NCBI RefSeq assembly: GCF_014851395.1
Contig: NW_024041150.1
Coordinates: 4,268,891 to 4,332,890 of the forward strand
Length of the DNA: 64,000 nt
Reading direction: 5' to 3'
Origin: Micropterus salmoides
Lineage: Eukaryota > Chordata > Actinopteri > Centrarchiformes > Centrarchidae
Part shown: positions 12,734-24,887 of the stretch, in pieces
Layout: the number at the start of each line of letters is the position of its first letter
Position numbering within the stretch: position 1 is the first letter of the stretch
The notes under the pieces: model-generated
Seen by the model: only the letters and a program-made list of their open reading frames with translations
Told to the model about the DNA's origin: nothing
The model's database searches: none
Made by a program: the position numbers and the translations under genes

Positions 12734-12880
12734 TGTGACACATCCACCAGTGTGTCCCTGAGCAAGACACTTAACCCCTTGTTGCTCCAGAGGCGTGCGA
12801 CCTCTGACATGTATAGCAATTGTAAGTCGCTTTGGATAAAAGCGTCACCTAAATGAATAAATGTAAATGTAATGTAATGT
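12734..12880 (+). mobile_element. 5'-truncated SINE, same family as 3823-4036
   Basis: This plus-strand copy retains CCTGAGCAAGACACTTAACC, GCTCCAGAGGCGTG and the tail GTCGCTTTGGATAAAAGCGT CACCTAAATGAATAAATGTAA with a TGTAA-rich end. The tRNA-like head is missing. Confidence 0.75.
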
Positions 12881-12883
12881 GAT

Positions 12884-15308
12884 TTGAAAATAAAAACCCC
12901 TCCCCCACTATATATGTGGGTTCTTTTAATTTATTAAATCCTTGTGCAAGGAAAACAGTCTACATGTGTCTCTAATTTATAAAAAGTTATGACCTTTCAT
13001 GCACAAAAATAACTGTAGGTTACAGTGTTTACTCGCACATCGCAAATCATTTTTCTGGTTCGCACAATCTATTTAGTGGCAAATGCATGTGAAATACTCT
13101 GTTTAGCAACACATCGTCCGTCCTGAACCCCGTCGCGCTGCTTTTCTTCTTCATGTCTTATTGGGCGGAGCCATTGACTTCCATTCACTGTCACAGAGCT
13201 GTTCTACACACGGAGGGGAACGCAGCAAACAGTGGGGTTTTTTAGTTTCTTTATATAAATTCCCCTTACGCCAATCAAACACAAGTAACCTGAAATGAAC
13301 ATAAACAACAACCAATGAACGCCCCTAATCCGTGTGTTACACGATTTTAGATTCCTTGGTACAGCGGGGACCAATTTAAGTGTGACACACAACAAACAAC
13401 AACGCTGATCCTACCATTAGTTACCTTCAAAAAGACATTATATGGCGATATCGTACCAAATACATTTACCCTCCAATGTGGCGGTTAGCCTTCCAACATT
13501 TATCCAGAAAATCTACCCACATTTAATTTCCACTCCTGTTCATGAGTCACGTTCATATAACTTTTCCAGCCACCAGCAGGCTGATCTTGTGGCAAGGGGC
13601 AGCTGTAATGTGAGAGTCAACAGTAGAAATTGATTCTGCAAGAATGAATAACAATGGTACTTTAGTTTAGTCTTAGTTTCATCTGGCGCCATGAATGCCC
13701 ACTTGTGGCTTCCAATCAACATATTGCATAGATCACAATTTCACATGTTGATTTTACAAAAAGGTTTACAGTTAAGTGGATGGAGTGAAAACAAGTTTGG
13801 TTCAGGCCTTTGATAATGATGAGGATTATATACTTTGATACACAATCAACAATAAACTAATACAACTACACACACAGTCACTGTGCCGTCTCAGCTGATG
13901 TCAGTGGGTCTGTAAGTGGTTTGGCCTCCGTCCTGCTTCCCCTTGTCTCCCTCATTTCCATAAAAGTGACTTCACCTCTGGCTGTGTGTTGATGGTCTGC
14001 TAAGAAGAGATGAATTTCTGCTGTAGCTTTTCCAAACGTGGGCTGACGAGACGCACACGACGCTGCGCTTCCAGGAAAAACTGCAGAGGAACGTTTTCCA
14101 GACAGAATCAGAGTGAGTGAAGCCATTAAAGGCCCGATGTTTCGTCCACATTCAGACAGCGGAGTCATGCTGATGTTACAGATGTTTGACTCAAGCCTGA
14201 GACTCTGCTGAACTGAGTAATAATGCAGGGCTGGCCTGTAGCATAGGCGACATAGGTGGTTGCCAACGGCGCAAAATGTCAGGGGGCGCCACAAGAGAAA
14301 GTTTTTGACTTGGCGTGAATCAGCGCAGCCCAACTGATGCGACACCGGCGTCAGCAGTTATAGTAATCAAGTGCACCTCGCCCTGTGAGTCCCGGTAACG
14401 TAACTGGTAGAGTTTTGCACTCACTGTTTGCGGTTTCACATGCAGCCCCAAAAAAGGGGAAAGCTTACGACCAGCGAGCAATAACGTAGGCTAATGCACA
14501 GCAGAGTAGGATATAGGGCAGGTAGGATTAAAAATATTTTAATTCTCATTAAAAGATGATGCTAGTCTCGTAATAATGCAACTTTTTTCTGGACATGTCA
14601 GAGAACACAGATATGTGGGAGAGATTCTGAATGTGCAGAAAGTTTTGAACATGAGCAGAAAACCTGCTGAAACACAGGAGCTATTAAAGTGCAGGAGTTT
14701 AGAACTGAATTGAAATGAATTAATTTATCATGGAGGTGAAAAGGTGTCACCTATTTAAAGAGGTTTTGTCTCCTCACTAAACCAGTGCTCTTGCATTTCA
14801 GGAAAACTACCCCATAAATTCACTACAATGCAAGAAAACAGTCTCTGGGTTGACACACAGTGGGACACATTCCCAGAAACCAGGTTGGGTTGTTTGATCA
14901 GTTAAAAAGGCTGATCCCACTTCATTATTGACCATGATTATTGACTTGGCTGTTCATCTATAATGCTAAAATTGAGTTTGGCTGCTGAACTTTTTAAACA
15001 ATTCTTGAGGATTGTGGACACATGACCCCAACCACTGTGGTGGACTTTATAAGATTTGGCATGGAGGGTGGCGGGCAAATTTCAAATCTCGCTTAAGGCT
15101 CCAACACTTCAATACATTTCTCTGAGTGCAGGAAATACAACTTGATAAACAAGTTAAAAATCTCTTTTATGGTGCAGAAGACAGCTTTGAGAAATCTGGA
15201 AATGCCTTAAATTAGCGCCTGGGTATTTTAAATGTTGAAAAGTATTTATTTTTTGAAAGACTGATGCTTAGATGCAGATGACGGACAAGAAATTGTTTCA
15301 CAAACTGG
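12884..15308. other. Non-coding stretch with dispersed repeats
   Basis: No recognisable gene. Positions 14225-14310 (TAGGCGACATAGGTGG, GGGGGCGCCAC) look like a common fish repeat fragment. Positions 14521-14765 and 15085-15165 are shared with 49867-50445. The longest reading frame (13878-14345, minus) has no motif and overlaps repeat sequence, so I do not call it a gene. Confidence 0.5.
14521..14765 (+). repeat. Dispersed repeat, direct copy of 49867-50104
   Basis: TTCTGGACATGTCAGA, AACACAGATATG, AGAAAGTTTTGAACATGAG, AAAACCTGCTGAAACACAGG and ATGAATTAATTTATCAT occur in the same order in both places. A further shared piece, TCTCGCTTA GGCTCCAACAC, lies at about 15088 and 50366. It is one large degraded element whose superfamily is not certain. 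Confidence 0.65.
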
Positions 15309-15309
15309 C

Positions 15310-15500
15310 TGCTGTGGCTCAGGAGATACAGTGGGTTGGTCCACTAATCAGAAGGTAATTCAAAACTTGGCTCTTGCAGTGTCCTAGGGCAAGATACTGA
15401 ACCCCAAACTGCTCCAGATGGCTGTGCTGTCTGTGTGTGGATGGGGTGAATGTGACGTGGTCGGAGGGTTTGATGTCTCTGTTTGTGCAAGGGTTAAACA
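15310..15500 (+). mobile_element. tRNA-derived SINE (degraded)
   Basis: The head reads GCTGCTGTGGCTCAGGAGAT. The body has GTGTCCTAGGGCAAGATACT GAACCCCAAACTGCTCC and then GTGTGTGGATGGGGTGAATG. The box B region is mutated. The better-preserved copy at 15919-16150 shares the same order of blocks. Confidence 0.65.
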
Positions 15501-15721
15501 GATGAGATACATGGTAATTAGTCAGCTTTAAAGGTGCTGGTGCTTTTGGACGGAGCCAGGCTAGCAGTTTCCCCCTGCTTCCAGTCTTTATGCTAAGCTA
15601 GGCTAAACACATACAATATAAAAACCACCTCAACGACTAAAACTCAACTCAAAACACAGTTTTACACACTGTTAAGTTACAAGGGACTGCAATATTGCTG
15701 AATGGATGTCTGACTAGGTCT

Positions 15722-15845
15722 ATTGTTTTTTTTATGCGTCTTGCGTTTTAGTGTTATATTTCATTACCCTGTCTTGCACTGAATGAGCACTGCTTTTCAT
15801 TTTGTTGGACTGTTACGGAGACAATAAAGATATTCTATTCTAATG
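15722..15845 (+). mobile_element. Probable non-LTR retrotransposon 3' tail
   Basis: The segment ends TTGTTGGACTGTTACGGAGA CAATAAAG followed by ATTCTATTCTAAT. Fish LINEs and their SINE partners commonly end in ACAATAAAG plus a short ATTCT repeat. No coding part remains. The 5' boundary is approximate. Confidence 0.4.
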
Positions 15846-15918
15846 TTTTACATGAATGCATGAGGAATAATGAGCTAATAAACATGTTTCTGCTTTGAGC
15901 ATTTCTACTTTTTTACAG

Positions 15919-16150
15919 GCCGCTGTGGCTAACGAGGTGGAGAGAGTTTTCCGCTAATTTGAAGATCGGCGGTTCGATCCTTGGCTACTTCAGTCTGTAT
16001 GTCAAAGTGTCCTTGGGCCAGATACTAAACCCCAAATTGCTCCCGACGCTGTGCTGTCGCTGTGTAAATGTGAATTTCTGTTGTTGATGAGCAGATGCCA
16101 CCTTAGCCTTTGTGCCATCAGGGTGTGAGTGGGTGAATGTGTGTATGTTC
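15919..16150 (+). mobile_element. tRNA-derived SINE
   Basis: A tRNA-like head carries CTGTGGCTAACGAGGTGGAG (box A-like) and GGCGGTTCGATCCTTGG (box B). The body reads GTCAAAGTGTCCTTGGGCCA GATACTAAACCCCAAATTGC TCC and ends near GTGAGTGGGTGAATGTG. This is a widely known teleost SINE layout. It lies in the same orientation as the copy about 600 bp to its left. Confidence 0.75.
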
Positions 16151-17639
16151 TTAATCAGAGAAGTGGGCCGGTTTTAGGCTATATTTTAATCTTTGGCGTA
16201 CTGGGACTTTTTCTTGTTTACTGGAATTCCTCACAAGCTGCCCGCACACTTCTCTGCTCTCTCCACCGGCGGAGACGGAGTACGGAAAAGATCGAGTGTC
16301 GATACACACACCAACACGTGAACAACATGTGAACGGTACTGGTCAGAGTGCTGACAAATGAATGCTGGTAACCCTGGAGTGCAGGCCGGGTGGGCCCCAG
16401 GGCCCCTGTGAAATATTAAAATCAAGAAAGTCCCTAGATGTTTGCATAGGGGATGATTGTTAGACTTTTTAAAGAAGTGTTACAACCCACCCCGCCACCG
16501 TCAGCCAATGTTTAACTAACTGTTTTACCATAGTGGTTTGAAATTAGAAAGGAAAAAAAATCATCACATGTTGCCTAAGAAACTACAATTCAATCTAATA
16601 TAAGTCAAACAATTTTATCTGCATTAGTATAGCTAATAAACATGTAATGTTAAAGGAACGTGTGGCTCAAGAACAGAGGTGGAAATTAACACCTGCCAAG
16701 ATTTTACGTTTGGCAGATCTATAATGTACTTTCTTCAAAATCAGTCTTTTCTCTTTATATTCTGAATGTACCTGTTTACAGACTCGATAACCACCACGCC
16801 TGATCGGGGAGGAAGTAGGTAAACACTGAAATGATCACATGACTCCCATCTGATCTCTAATTGGTGGAAGCGGTGTTGTTACAGCTCTCCCGTGTTACAA
16901 CCATATCCGGTCTCCCCTACATATTCCTGATTATACTTAAATGAGCAAAAATGTCAATGCAGAAATGTACTTGTCCAGTGTATTTTCACAGTGTGGTATT
17001 AGTACTTTTTACTTATCAAAATACTTCCTCCAGCACTTCCAGAATTAGTACAAACTGGGAGAACGTAAAGACATTGGATGCTTTTGCTCTGCTGCTGCAC
17101 ACATGGAGATTTAGTTATACCACATAAAGCTCCACAAAGCAACTGGTATTGTTTTTGTTTCTTTTCAATCACTCTTTCGAACTGCAGCATTAACTAATTT
17201 ATTCTGCACTAAAAGCGGTGTGTCCAAAATTGAAAGCCTGCTGGGTGATTTTGCAGGATAATACTGTAATGCATTTACTCTTTGTGGATTATTTATCAGC
17301 AGCCCAGAGAACTCCTGTACATCACTAATCTTATTCAGATATCACTCAGCCGTGTGATGAGTTTGTGAGGCTGTAAATTGGTTTATGTAAAGTATAGTAC
17401 GTAATGTATGAAATTGAAAATGACATGTGAGAAGAGTAAATCAGGTTAGCAGGATTGACCTACGGTATCCTACAGGTTCCACAAGCTAGTGTTAATTAGA
17501 AATACACAAAAAGTGTGATTCTTACAAATATTTTCTGGTATTTTAAAGACATAACAGGCCGACATCAACAACTACGCCTCTTCGGGACTTTCACACAAAG
17601 AACACACAAGAGGGTTTGACAGATAAGCATTTTGTGTCT
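16151..17639. other. Non-coding stretch
   Basis: Positions 16955-17035 hold a fragment of the repeat family described at 17640-18225 (GTGGTATTAGTACTTTTTAC). Positions 17215-17400 are a non-repetitive AT-rich stretch. No exon is recognised. Confidence 0.45.
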
Positions 17640-18225
17640 GTAATGTATATTTATCTTTATTTTATTTTCATGCCACTTCTACTCCATCTCAGAGGGAGAT
17701 ATTGTACTTTTTAAATCACTCCATTTACCTGACAGCTTCAGTTTCTGGTTCTTTAACAGATTAAGATGTTTACACATTAAAATATGACGTTTTCTTACAG
17801 ATTAAACTGCCCAACAGTTTAAACAAGTGCAGCTGGCTGAGTGACAAATTTAATTGCCAATTTTTTTTTATCGTTTAAGTAATTTTTTATGTAAAAACAT
17901 TTCATGGTTCCAGCTTGGTTTTAATGTATCAATCATTTTGAGGTTTGGACAAAACAAGCATTGTGAAGGTGTCACTTAATGGAGAAAATAATCCGTTACT
18001 AAAAAAGTCATTAATTGCAGTCTGATAACAAATAGTTCAACAACTACAACAATAAAATCCTGCTTTTACATGAATGCATGAATAATAATAATCTAATGAT
18101 ATAATATCAAATAGTATCACAGTCACAGGACATTTTTCATCCTGCAGTGAGCAGTACAGTATTTTTACAGTGGAGTATTAGTACTTTTACTTAAGTAAAG
18201 GATCTGAATACTGGATCCACATCAC
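17640..18225 (+). repeat. Teleost dispersed repeat with ACTTTTACTTAAGTAAAGGATCTGAATA-type end
   Basis: One end has CTTCTACTCC, then TCTCAGAGGGAGATATTGTA CTTTTTA. The other has GTGGAGTATTAGTACTTTTA CTTAAGTAAAGGATCTGAAT. This pairing is a very frequent percomorph repeat. Fragments recur at 1915-2035 (inverse), 16955-17035, 26630-26815 (inverse) and 34440-34915. It is non-coding, and the superfamily is not assigned here. Confidence 0.65.
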
Positions 18226-18229
18226 TTTT

Positions 18230-19925
18230 ATATTTCTGATTGTGTCGCGTCTTCTGTCATCTTACCTGCTGCGTCTTTCCACCTCTAATGAACACATAAA
18301 AGACAAATGCCAACGTATATATAAATAATATTTGAGTGATTCATCGTAATGATGCAGGCTTGAGACGTACAGAGATGCTGACTTGTTACTTACACCACCG
18401 ATCAATAGTTTTACAACAGCTCCATGTTTCTTGTTTGTATGTAAATATAAGTAGTTCAAGTCCAGTGAAAAACCTTAATTGGTAGAAAAGTAAGCAGCAA
18501 ACTGGCAAAATTAAAAACATATGTTAATGTATGTACAAATTATTGTACAAATAAAGCTTCTGAGGGCTGCTGCAGGATAACTTGAAGTTGTTGAACACAT
18601 TACTTGATCTCTGAAAATTGTATATGTCTAATATTGTTTCTCAGTTTTGGGGACCTAAACTTTGTCTTTACCTTCTTTGGTTATTCTGCAGCAGAGGAAG
18701 AAAATGAAGCTTTGAAAGTTGATGCAAAAACAAATTTCTACAAGTTGTAACAGTGTGTGTTAATACAATATTTGACTGGTAGTATATTTAAAGTGTTTTA
18801 AGCTAAGTTTGGGAGGGGGGTGTTTCTGAAAGGATCTTTATTTTCTAATAACAGAGAAAGAAAGCTGAATCTGTTCCTCTCTGTTTTTATGCTCTTCTCT
18901 TTCTACCTTCTGTTCTCTGCTGCTGCATCGTCCCACTTTCACTCCCAGATCAATCCGATTCATCTCATCTTTCCCCGTCGTGTCTTTGAAACCAGCACAG
19001 CGTGTTCCCTGGTTGGTCTGGTCTTCCATCTGATTGAAAAGACATCAGAGGGGCTTTAAGCCGTTAACCCTCTGGATCTAGAATACGTTCCACTAGCTGA
19101 TATTCGATCTGTGTGCTTACTGCTTCGCTCGGCAGTAATCCACACGACCCTCGACCAGCTTACTGTATCACTGCTGTCCTCTTAAGTGCAACTTCTAATT
19201 CTAATAATGATTCTAATAATGGACATTAAGGATTGTGTTTCCTCTTCAGAGGATATCTGTGGACACATTTGTGTGTACAACCCAAACTCAGGCTGTCATA
19301 GGTGAATAGCTTCCTGGAGATACAGTTTTTATCCAGTGCAGCTTGTTCTGGGCCTCAGTGTACGATAACGCTTGACCTCCTGGGCACAAATCCCACAGAG
19401 ACGCACATCTGGATCATAGGCTGTATATTTAAAAAAGATCACATGCTGCCGTGTACACACAGTATGCTTTGTACACACAAACAGGCCACACGGTACATGC
19501 GCTTAGAGACGAGTCTGTTCTCTGTTGGTTTAGGCAGATTCCCTCCGGGCCACGGCATTCAACAACAGCAAGCTGTGGCAGCAGGGCCGGCCTTTCTGGG
19601 GTCCTAAACAGAATTAAATGACTCCCTAAATTTTCAAAATGTGCCCAGCAGAATTTATTTATTGAAAAAAAAAAAACCTTACATTGGTAAAATTAATTTG
19701 GGTGCGAAAGGTAAAATATGATGCAGGGAAGCAACATTTTAAAGATATTCGTCTTGTTACGGACCTTGACCACCGTTATGGACCACCCCGTTCTCATCCC
19801 AAGCCGTCACACATGGACGCTTTGATCAACACCTTTATTATAAATATGCAACATCTGGTCAATTTAGCAATAATTAGCCAAAACTGCTACCCAGGACCTT
19901 TTGCTGTGAGACCACAGTGCCGCTG
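18230..19925. other. Non-coding stretch
   Basis: No recognisable gene. Short frames at 18820-19059 and 19302-19607 have no motif. Positions 19575-19660 (GCAGGGCCGGCC) look like the start of a repeat. I do not recognise 19740-19925, which abuts the Tc1 fragment. Confidence 0.4.
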
Positions 19926-20637
19926 ATATAAAGAGTAAAATATGGCGGTGGCGGTGTGATGGTCCGGGGTTGTTTTGCTGCTTCAGGACCTGGACGACTT
20001 GCTGTGAATAAATGGAATCATGAACTCTGCTGTCTACCAAAAACTCTGAAGGAGAAAGTCTGGCCATCTGTTCGTGACCTCAAGCTGAAGCGCACTTGGG
20101 TTCTGCAGCAGGACAATGATTCAAAACACACCAGCAAGTCCACCTCTGACTGGCTTAAGAAAAACAAAAAGAAGACTTTGGAGTGGCCTGGTCAAAGTCC
20201 TGACCTGAATCCGATCGAGATGTTGTGGCGTGTCCTTAAAAAAAAGCGGTTAAGACTCGAAAACCCTCCAATGTGATGAATTACAACAATTCTGCAAAGA
20301 CGAGTGGGACAAAATTCCTCCACAGCGCCGTGAAAGACTCATTTTCCAGTTATGGCAAACGCTTGATTGCAGTAGTTGCTGCTAAGGGCGGCCCAACTTG
20401 TTATTAGGTCAGGGGGCAATCACTTTTTCACACAGCCCCATGTAGGTTTGGATTTTTTCCCCCCTTAATAATAAAAACCTTAATTTAAAAACTGGTTTAC
20501 TTGTGTTATCTTTGTGTAATATATAATAATAACATCAACTGGTTTGATGATATGAAACATTTCAGTGTGACAAACATGCAAAAAAAAATAATAAAATAAA
20601 ATCAAGAATGGGACCAACAATTTTTCACACCACTGTA
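19926..20637 (+). mobile_element. 5'-truncated Tc1/mariner-type element with transposase remnant
   Basis: Translation from about 19938 gives the C-terminal catalytic half of a Tc1-type transposase: KYGGGGVMVRGCF, then LQQDNDSKHTSKS (second catalytic Asp), then LEWPGQSPDLNPIEMLW (catalytic Glu). A stop at 20276 and a frame change follow. Later sequence still reads FCKDEWDKIPPQRRERL in another frame. The right end is CAATTTTTCACACCACTG followed by TA at 20636-20637. A related inner repeat, CAATCACTTTTTCACACAG, lies near 20416-20434, consistent with IR/DR-type ends. No matching left end is visible, so the N-terminal DNA-binding half, the first Asp and the left repeat are lost. The copy is inactive. 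Confidence 0.85.
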
Positions 20638-23170
20638 CGTCATGATCATCATAAATGAATTGTCTCTCTGGAGTTTTGTATCACAAGACATTTCCCTTGG
20701 CAGGATGGAGGCATTATTTTACAGTCTCTGCTCCACAGTCGAGAGCATTAATATCCCCATCTGCCCCGCAGGGATTTACTGCGGTTTACTGATCAGGATT
20801 TTACAAGCCGTTTTCAATAAACAAATTCAAACATTTTCAAACAACACACAGCGAGCTCTTGGTTTATAATGTATCCTGTGAAATGCAACCGAATGCGTCT
20901 GCGGCCTGAGCCGACCGATGAACGTCGGTGTGTTTCTTGGGTGTAATTACAGCCTTGTTTCCAGAACAGTGGTCTCCGGTTACAAAGTGCTGCAGGAAGC
21001 GACTAATCAGTAATACAGGAAAGAGCGGCGCTGCAGATTAAAGGCTAATCATGATCTATAAGGCCAACATTTTTACATACACATGTCATCACCGTCTATG
21101 AAAACCTCAGAACGTCAGATCAATTTTTAAAAGCTAGTCTGTGTCACTGTTTTAAAACTCAGCAGATGTTATGTTCTGTTGCAGAGTTCTTCGGGGTTAA
21201 AATGTAATTTTGGAGAAACAAGTGATTCCTAGAAAGATAAATAACCCCAACAAGGAAGTTTGTGTTGTGTTTCTCACACGTATAAACTTTGTTCATATAC
21301 CTTGATGGGTGAATAGCTTGTCTACACAGGAGCCATTTCAGCTGGGGGATTTTTCTCCAGTAATCTGTCTGCAAGTGTCTGATGGAAGAGATTCTCTTAT
21401 AAGGAAAATACACCGGACGCAAAACGACTCACGTTTCACCTGAACTGGTGATGTCATTTGGTAGGGATCGGGGTTGCTGTGTTGAGGTCCCGGACATATG
21501 CACAGCTGACTCATTCGCGAGAAAACTTCATCCAGATGTTTGTGCATGACGCTTGGGAAGCTGTCATGTCGTCCATCTTTAAGTACAATAAGACCTTGTG
21601 ATATTGCAGTGAAAAAATGTTGCTGCGGCCCATCACTGACAAAAAAAATGCAGGTATTCTTGATGATATTTAAGAGTTTGTCATTTGGAAAAACATTTTA
21701 AAATATTGATGACTCATTTTGCACTTGTTGTATTAATTTAGCATCGGATGAAAAGATTTCTCAATTTTGTGATTACTGTACAAAAACACAACTTTTTTCA
21801 CTGATTTTGGTGAAACTGACTCACATTTGATGGAGAAATATTGGAAATATGGAGAAAATATGTTCTAGTTTTCTCTCTGATGTCCCTCTGATGGTTAGCT
21901 GTGCAACCACTGGTCAGATTAGCCCGGTCCGTACTGGGAGCTCGGAGCACCGGGGGAGTGTTAGTGTTTACTGTATGAAGGTTTACACCTTTATTCAAGC
22001 ACTGAAGGTTTTCAGGACAGGGTCGGGGGCCCAGCAGGGAGTGATGGAGGGGTGCGGCGCCTGATTGGGAACCGGAGCAGGGCGAGCGGTCAATGAAACC
22101 TCGCTCAGCAGCGTCCCAGTGAACACAGCATGAACAGCCTCAGAGACCAACAGTGAATCCAGTACTGAGATGATTTACACAGAGCTTCCTGATGATAGCT
22201 TTACTTTGTTGCTAAACCGCTAACTGTAGCCTATCTGCCTGTATCTGTGGCTGGTTAGCTCGGTCGGTGGACTGCTGCTAGCGGTTCAATTAGCTTGCTT
22301 AGTCCTGGGGTGCCAAGAACCAAACCCGGTAGGAAAACCACCTCGGAACTGTATTCCCAATGGTCAAACTGGCCTCTGTAGGTCGTGTTCACTGAGTCTG
22401 CATGACAGGGTGGGGGCATAAACACATATTCGCCACTACTGGCAACTGAAAACGCCAATCAATACCTGCGACACGTCCCTCCCTAACTTTGTGTTTTTAC
22501 AGAAACAAGTACATAGACTGTATATAGAAAAACATACAGAGGCAAATAACACTGCGTTTTCTGTTTCATGGAAACTTTCTGCTTAAAGTGATCAGTATGA
22601 GTAACCCCCCCCCCCCAGATTGTACAAAATATACCATTAATCTGATTACATCTTTACTTTCTGTACTGTAACAGAATACAGTTACTTTTTTTTGTATCCT
22701 GATTAATAAGAGCAATTCTTATTCTTATTAATCTTTCGCGGTGGTTCTAATAATATGACCATTTACATATTGACACACAAACGGAGGACCAAAGCTGCTG
22801 CTGCTGCTGCTGCTTACCCTAGACCGGCTGTGTACGTACAGTAGATGCCGTCCTCTCCGGGATGAGTAACACAAAGGAAAAAGCTCAATAGGTTAGTTCA
22901 CATCATACAGACAGCCAGATATCTGTGTGATTTAAAAGGCTGCCAGTTGGGATTACATATGAGTCTCTTAAGCTGAGCAAACACTGTACCATTTGAGCCC
23001 GTTTCTGACCTGAATTTCAGCTTCGCTGCGTGTCATTCGCCATGCTGGACCACAAAAGGTGAAGGAGCCTCTTCACCATTTATAAAGCACTACCTGCTTC
23101 GTATTTGGAAGAACGTCTTACATTTGGACGGGCAAAAGCAAAAGTCTTGGGACAAGGCATGTATGTATAG
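20638..23170. other. Non-coding stretch
   Basis: No recognisable exon. Positions 22250-22300 contain GGTTAGCTCGGTCGGTGGAC and GCGGTTCAA, a weak tRNA-like pattern that may be a degraded SINE head. A (CTG)n run lies at 22794-22814. The remainder is not recognised. Confidence 0.4.
22794..22814 (+). repeat. Short (CTG)n array
   Basis: About seven CTG units lie in non-coding sequence. The purer and longer CTG array is at 39106-39138. Confidence 0.85.
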
Positions 23171-23171
23171 G

Positions 23172-23562
23172 CTGCAGTACACTGTAAGACATTTCAAGTT
23201 AATTTAACTTCAAGATTGTCTTTATTATCAACTCACACATTTAAGTTCATAAAGTTGCACTACAGTGTTCCAGTTGTCTCAACATTGTAATTTTTATAAC
23301 TAGTTTCAACTTCAAACTTTGAGTTAAAACAAATAATTATTTTACTTTTTCAATGCAGCAACATACATTTCTGCATTATTCAAGCTCACAGTTTCAAGTT
23401 AAAACAACATTTAGACTTAAGTTAAGAGGATTTAAAGTCCATATTTGTTTCAGTTTACATGTATCAGGCCGTTGACAGGTGGCACAAAAGTTCTTTCTTG
23501 TTTACCACAAAAGTGTCTGTACTTTAGTTAGAAAGTAAATACATGACTTATCTGCAGTGTAT
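23172..23562. mobile_element. Candidate MITE with TACACTG-type ends
   Basis: The left end reads TGCAGTACACTGTAAGAC and the right end reads ATCTGCAGTGTATAAT, which are weak inverted matches. Inside, TTTCAAGTTAATTTAACTTC AAG and GTTTCAAGTTAAAACAAC suggest degenerate inverted repeats. Such short AT-rich elements are common in fish. The boundaries are uncertain. Confidence 0.35.
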
Positions 23563-24510
23563 AATTAGTTGATTGTGTCCATGCTTAAACTTTGCCACGA
23601 TAAAACCTCTTGGAAACCTCCAGCTATTTGCCCCTATTTCCAGGAAAAAACGCCTAAAATAACAAACCCCAAATTGATCAGTAATATCTCCTCAACCATT
23701 TGGCCTAGATGCATAATTCTGGTCTCCTTTGAACGGTCAGAAGCTAAGGAATATAAATCCATTGTAAATTAACATATTTATGTTACCATTACAGACTAAA
23801 TGAAGATGCAATAAAGAAAAAATAGGATATTTTCATCCTCCCTTGGTAAAAAAATCTATATTTTCAAAGCAATAAACCATGAAAACCATCATAATATAGA
23901 TTATAATGCACCTGAATATCTTCTAATACACCTGGAATATAAATGTAACAGTAAATTTGATAAAAATAAACTAAAATAAAACAGTTATCATACTTTCGCC
24001 TGGTATATCAGGGGGCATCAATCGATCCGGATTGAGCAGACCTTTCATACCCTGGATGTCTATGTAGCTCGGCCACCAAACGGCGAATAAGACTGTGTGT
24101 TCCAAGGCGGCATTTCTCCCGCTCTGCAGAAAAAGGCGATCGACGGCAGGCACAGCTCCCAGGTATTGTGCAATAATCAAAATGGCACTTGCAGATACTC
24201 GTAGCAACAAATCAGCTGATTTTAGGACTGAAAATGGCGAAAACGCCAAAAGTAAGTCAGCAGTTTTGACCATCGTGTGCTGCCCCCTGTACCGGGGGCG
24301 TCGGTGTTCAACATAAAGGGGATAGTTTCTCTCAAACTCAAACTATGACTTACATAAATATCACAAGTTCAATCAACACACACACATATCTGTTTCAAAT
24401 ACTCAACACAATGAATTAATGCAAGTTTAATCTTCAAAAACTCATACAGCTGAGTTAAAAATCCAAAAGCTTTCAGAGCTGGTTGAGGTAAAAAGAAGTG
24501 AGTGGACATA
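23563..24510. other. Non-coding stretch with a candidate inverted-repeat element at 24000-24302
   Basis: GGTATATCAGGGGGCATC at 24002 and TGCTGCCCCCTGTACCGGG near 24281 are weak inverted matches around the repeat shared with 1396-1520. The rest has no recognisable content. Confidence 0.35.
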
Positions 24511-24727
24511 CAGTGGGTACGGAAAGTATTCAGACCCCTTTAAATTTTTCACTCTTTGTTTCATTGCAGCCATTTTCCAAAAATCAAAAAAGTTCATTTT
24601 ATTTCTCAGTAATGTACACTCAGCACCCCATCTTGACAGAAAAAAACAGAAATGTAGAAATTTTTGCAAATTTATTAAAAAAGAAAAACTGAAATATCAC
24701 ATGGTCATAAGTATTCAGACCCTTTGC
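24511..24727 (+). repeat. Left terminal inverted repeat of the Tc1-like element
   Basis: Near-identical to the reverse complement of 25930-26148. It holds an outer and an inner transposase-binding-type direct repeat, each containing GTATTCAGACCC. The spacing between them is about 185 bp, as in IR/DR Tc1 elements of fish. Confidence 0.9.
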
Positions 24728-24887
24728 TGTGACACTCATATTTAACTCAGGTGCTGTCTATTTCTTCTGATCATCCTTGAGATGGTTCTACACCTTCATT
24801 TGAGTCCAGCTGTGTTTGATTATACTGATTGGACTTGATTAGGAAAGCCACACACCTGTCTATATAAGACCTTACAGCTCACAGTGC

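Noticed and set aside
13878..14345. 155-codon minus-strand open frame
   Set aside because: No motif, overlaps repeat sequence at 14225-14310, no splice context.
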